Shown here in pieces: positions 62,572-64,000 of a DNA stretch of 64,000 nucleotides. Every line of letters starts with the position of its first letter. The first letter of the stretch is position 1. The translations under genes and the position numbers were made by a program. The stretch lies in contig NZ_JAIWPT010000011.1 of NCBI RefSeq assembly GCF_021191695.1, positions 62,001 to 126,000 of the forward strand. The letters run 5' to 3'. This stretch comes from Proluteimonas luteida (GTDB lineage: Bacteria; Pseudomonadota; Gammaproteobacteria; Xanthomonadales; Xanthomonadaceae). The notes beneath the pieces are model-generated. The model was given only the letters and a program-made list of their open reading frames with translations. It was not told where the DNA came from and did not search any database.

Positions 62572-63999
62572 ATGCGCATGTGGCTGCTCGTGCTGTTCGC
62601 CTGCCTGCCGGTGCTGGGTGCGGGGGCGCAGCCGCCGCCGGTGCCGCCGCGGCAGACCGTGGCCTTCGTCGACGTGCACGTGCTGCCGATGGACCGCGAC
62701 CGCGTGCTCGCCGGGCAGACGGTGCTGGTCGAGGACGGCCGGATCGTGGCGATCGGCGAGACGCTGCCGTTGCCGCCGCAGACGCAGGTGGTCGACGGCG
62801 ACGGCGCCTGGCTGCTGCCGGGCCTGGCCGACATGCACAACCATCTCGACGGCCGCCAGGACATGGCGGTGCAGCTGGCACTCGGCATTACCACGACGCT
62901 GCACATGGGCGAGGCCCGCAACAGTTTCGTCGGGCGCACGCGGGCGGCCGTGGCGGCGGGCGAACAGGCGGGCCCGCGCAGCTTCGTCGCGCTAGCCGTC
63001 GATGGTTCGCCGCGCTACGGGCACCTGGTGGTACGCGACGCCGACGATGCCCGGGCCACGCTGCGGGTGGCGCAGGCCAACGGCTACGACGCGCTGAAGC
63101 TGTACAACACCCTGTCGCCGGATGCTTTCGAGGCGCTGATGGCGGAAGCGCGCGCGGCCGGCCTGCCGGTGGTCGGGCACGGCGTGACCGAGGTGGGCCT
63201 GCAGCGTCAGCTGGAGGCCGGCATGGCGCTGGTGGCGCACCTGGAGGAGTTCTTCTATGCCTTCTTCCCGCCGGCGCCGGACGACGACCCGAATGCCGCG
63301 CCCGACCCGGCGCAGATCGAGGCGGCGGTCGCGCTGCTGCGCGCGCACGGCACGCCGGTGGTCGCCGACCTCGTCACCTACCGCGCCATCGCCGCGCAGT
63401 GGGGGCGGCCCGACGTTGTCGCGGGGTTCCTACACCGCCCGGAGGCGCGCTATCTGCCGCCGCAGTTCCGGGTGTCGTGGCCGGCGCAGGGCTATGCGGG
63501 GCGCGAAGGCAGCCTGGACCGGCGCGTGGCCTTCCTGTCCGGGTTCGTGCGTGCGCTGCAGGCGGCCGGTGTGCCGCTGCTGTCGGGTACGGACGCGCAG
63601 GACATTCCCGGCCTGGTGGGCGGGTTCGCACTGCACGACAACCTTGACGCGCTGGTCGAGGCAGGCCTGACGCCCTACGAGGCGCTGGTGACCGCCACGC
63701 GCGCGCCGGGCGAGTTCGTGCACCGTCACCGCCCGGACCTGGCGCTGTCGGGCGTGGTGGCGCCGGGCGCGCGTGCAGACCTCGTGCTCGTGCGCGCGGA
63801 CCCGCGCGACGGTCTGGCCACGCTGCGCCAGCCGCTGGGCGTGATGGCGGATGGCCGCTGGTATCCGGCGGGCGATCTCGCCGCACGTCTCGAGGACGTC
63901 GCGCGCCAGTACCGGGCTGCCGCCGACAGCGCGCTGGACCTGCCACCTGCGGCGGGCGGAGGCGATGGTCCGGCGCGTTGGCGCTCCGGCCAGCCGTAG
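62572..63999 (+). CDS. Secreted amidohydrolase
   Basis: 475 residues, signal peptide (VLFACLPVLGAGAQ). Metal motif ADMHNHLD with His89 and His91, DALKLYNTL (bridging Lys), VVGHGVTEVG and ALVAHLEEFF (His), and SGTDAQDIPGL (Asp); all key positions seem present. The tail SGVVAPGARADLVLVRADPR is standard for imidazolonepropionase-related hydrolases. AGGAG eight bases before the ATG at 62572 sets the start. Substrate unknown. The stop ends one base before the window edge. Confidence 0.88.
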   Translation: MRMWLLVLFACLPVLGAGAQPPPVPPRQTVAFVDVHVLPMDRDRVLAGQTVLVEDGRIVAIGETLPLPPQTQVVDGDGAWLLPGLADMHNHLDGRQDMAVQLALGITTTLHMGEARNSFVGRTRAAVAAGEQAGPRSFVALAVDGSPRYGHLVVRDADDARATLRVAQANGYDALKLYNTLSPDAFEALMAEARAAGLPVVGHGVTEVGLQRQLEAGMALVAHLEEFFYAFFPPAPDDDPNAAPDPAQIEAAVALLRAHGTPVVADLVTYRAIAAQWGRPDVVAGFLHRPEARYLPPQFRVSWPAQGYAGREGSLDRRVAFLSGFVRALQAAGVPLLSGTDAQDIPGLVGGFALHDNLDALVEAGLTPYEALVTATRAPGEFVHRHRPDLALSGVVAPGARADLVLVRADPRDGLATLRQPLGVMADGRWYPAGDLAARLEDVARQYRAAADSALDLPPAAGGGDGPARWRSGQP

Positions 64000-64000
64000 C

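Overview
The window looks like chromosome of a GC-rich gammaproteobacterium of the Xanthomonas/Lysobacter/Luteimonas group (Lysobacteraceae). This is inferred from gene content (bioB-orf-bioF-transporter-bioH-bioC, a tandem amidohydrolase pair, OprO/P porins, many TonB-dependent receptors), from integron attC sites of Xanthomonas style, from frequent palindromic REP-like intergenic repeats, and from several genes whose -10 box lies directly before the start codon. The genus cannot be fixed from the sequence alone.

Layout. 1-2.6 kb (minus): the N-terminus of a TonB receptor, a DUF308 membrane protein, a lipoprotein with a SecD P1-head-like domain, and comF. 2.6-8.1 kb (plus): a biotin operon, bioB-(membrane protein)-bioF-(DMT transporter)-bioH, joined by overlapping stop/start codons, then bioC; bioA and bioD are not here. 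8.2-13 kb: YitT family, small secreted and NTF2-like proteins, a YdcF-type protein, a PLP dehydratase, and an RPG-repeat lipoprotein. 13.25-13.6 kb: a REP pair and a candidate sigma-54-dependent small RNA divergent from mnmG. 13.6-21 kb: mnmG, a MITE, a UPF0158 protein, an amidohydrolase pair of which one member lacks the metal-binding motif, a short AMP nucleosidase, and a DUF924 protein. 21.3-26.7 kb: a TonB receptor followed by a secreted M14 carboxypeptidase. 27-33.7 kb: a Grx/IscA-like/rhodanese fusion, a polysaccharide deacetylase, a methyltransferase/SGNH/LprI-like operon, an AlaA-like aminotransferase, and rsgA with an unusual start.

33.8-45.1 kb reads as a C4-dicarboxylate sensing, uptake and use locus: a LuxR-type regulator, a hybrid kinase with a DctB-like periplasmic sensor, two OprO/P porins, DctA, a secreted esterase-like hydrolase, and a MaeB-type malic enzyme. 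45.15-45.5 kb is a 130-bp tandem repeat. 45.5-51.2 kb holds two CheY-like regulators, a CHASE3-type kinase, and aceE, which carries an in-frame palindromic repeat insertion.

51.4-57.9 kb is the most unusual region: an array of about 13 attC-like sites and small, less GC-rich genes all on the plus strand (lipoproteins, VOC, GNAT, a helical-repeat protein, several unknowns), plus an IS110 transposase remnant. No integron integrase is present, so this is a cluster of attC sites lacking integrase (CALIN), or the distal part of a chromosomal integron.

58-64 kb: a small membrane protein, a TonB receptor with a Fur-like box upstream, a methyltransferase interrupted by an in-frame amber codon, a second MITE-like element, and a secreted amidohydrolase.
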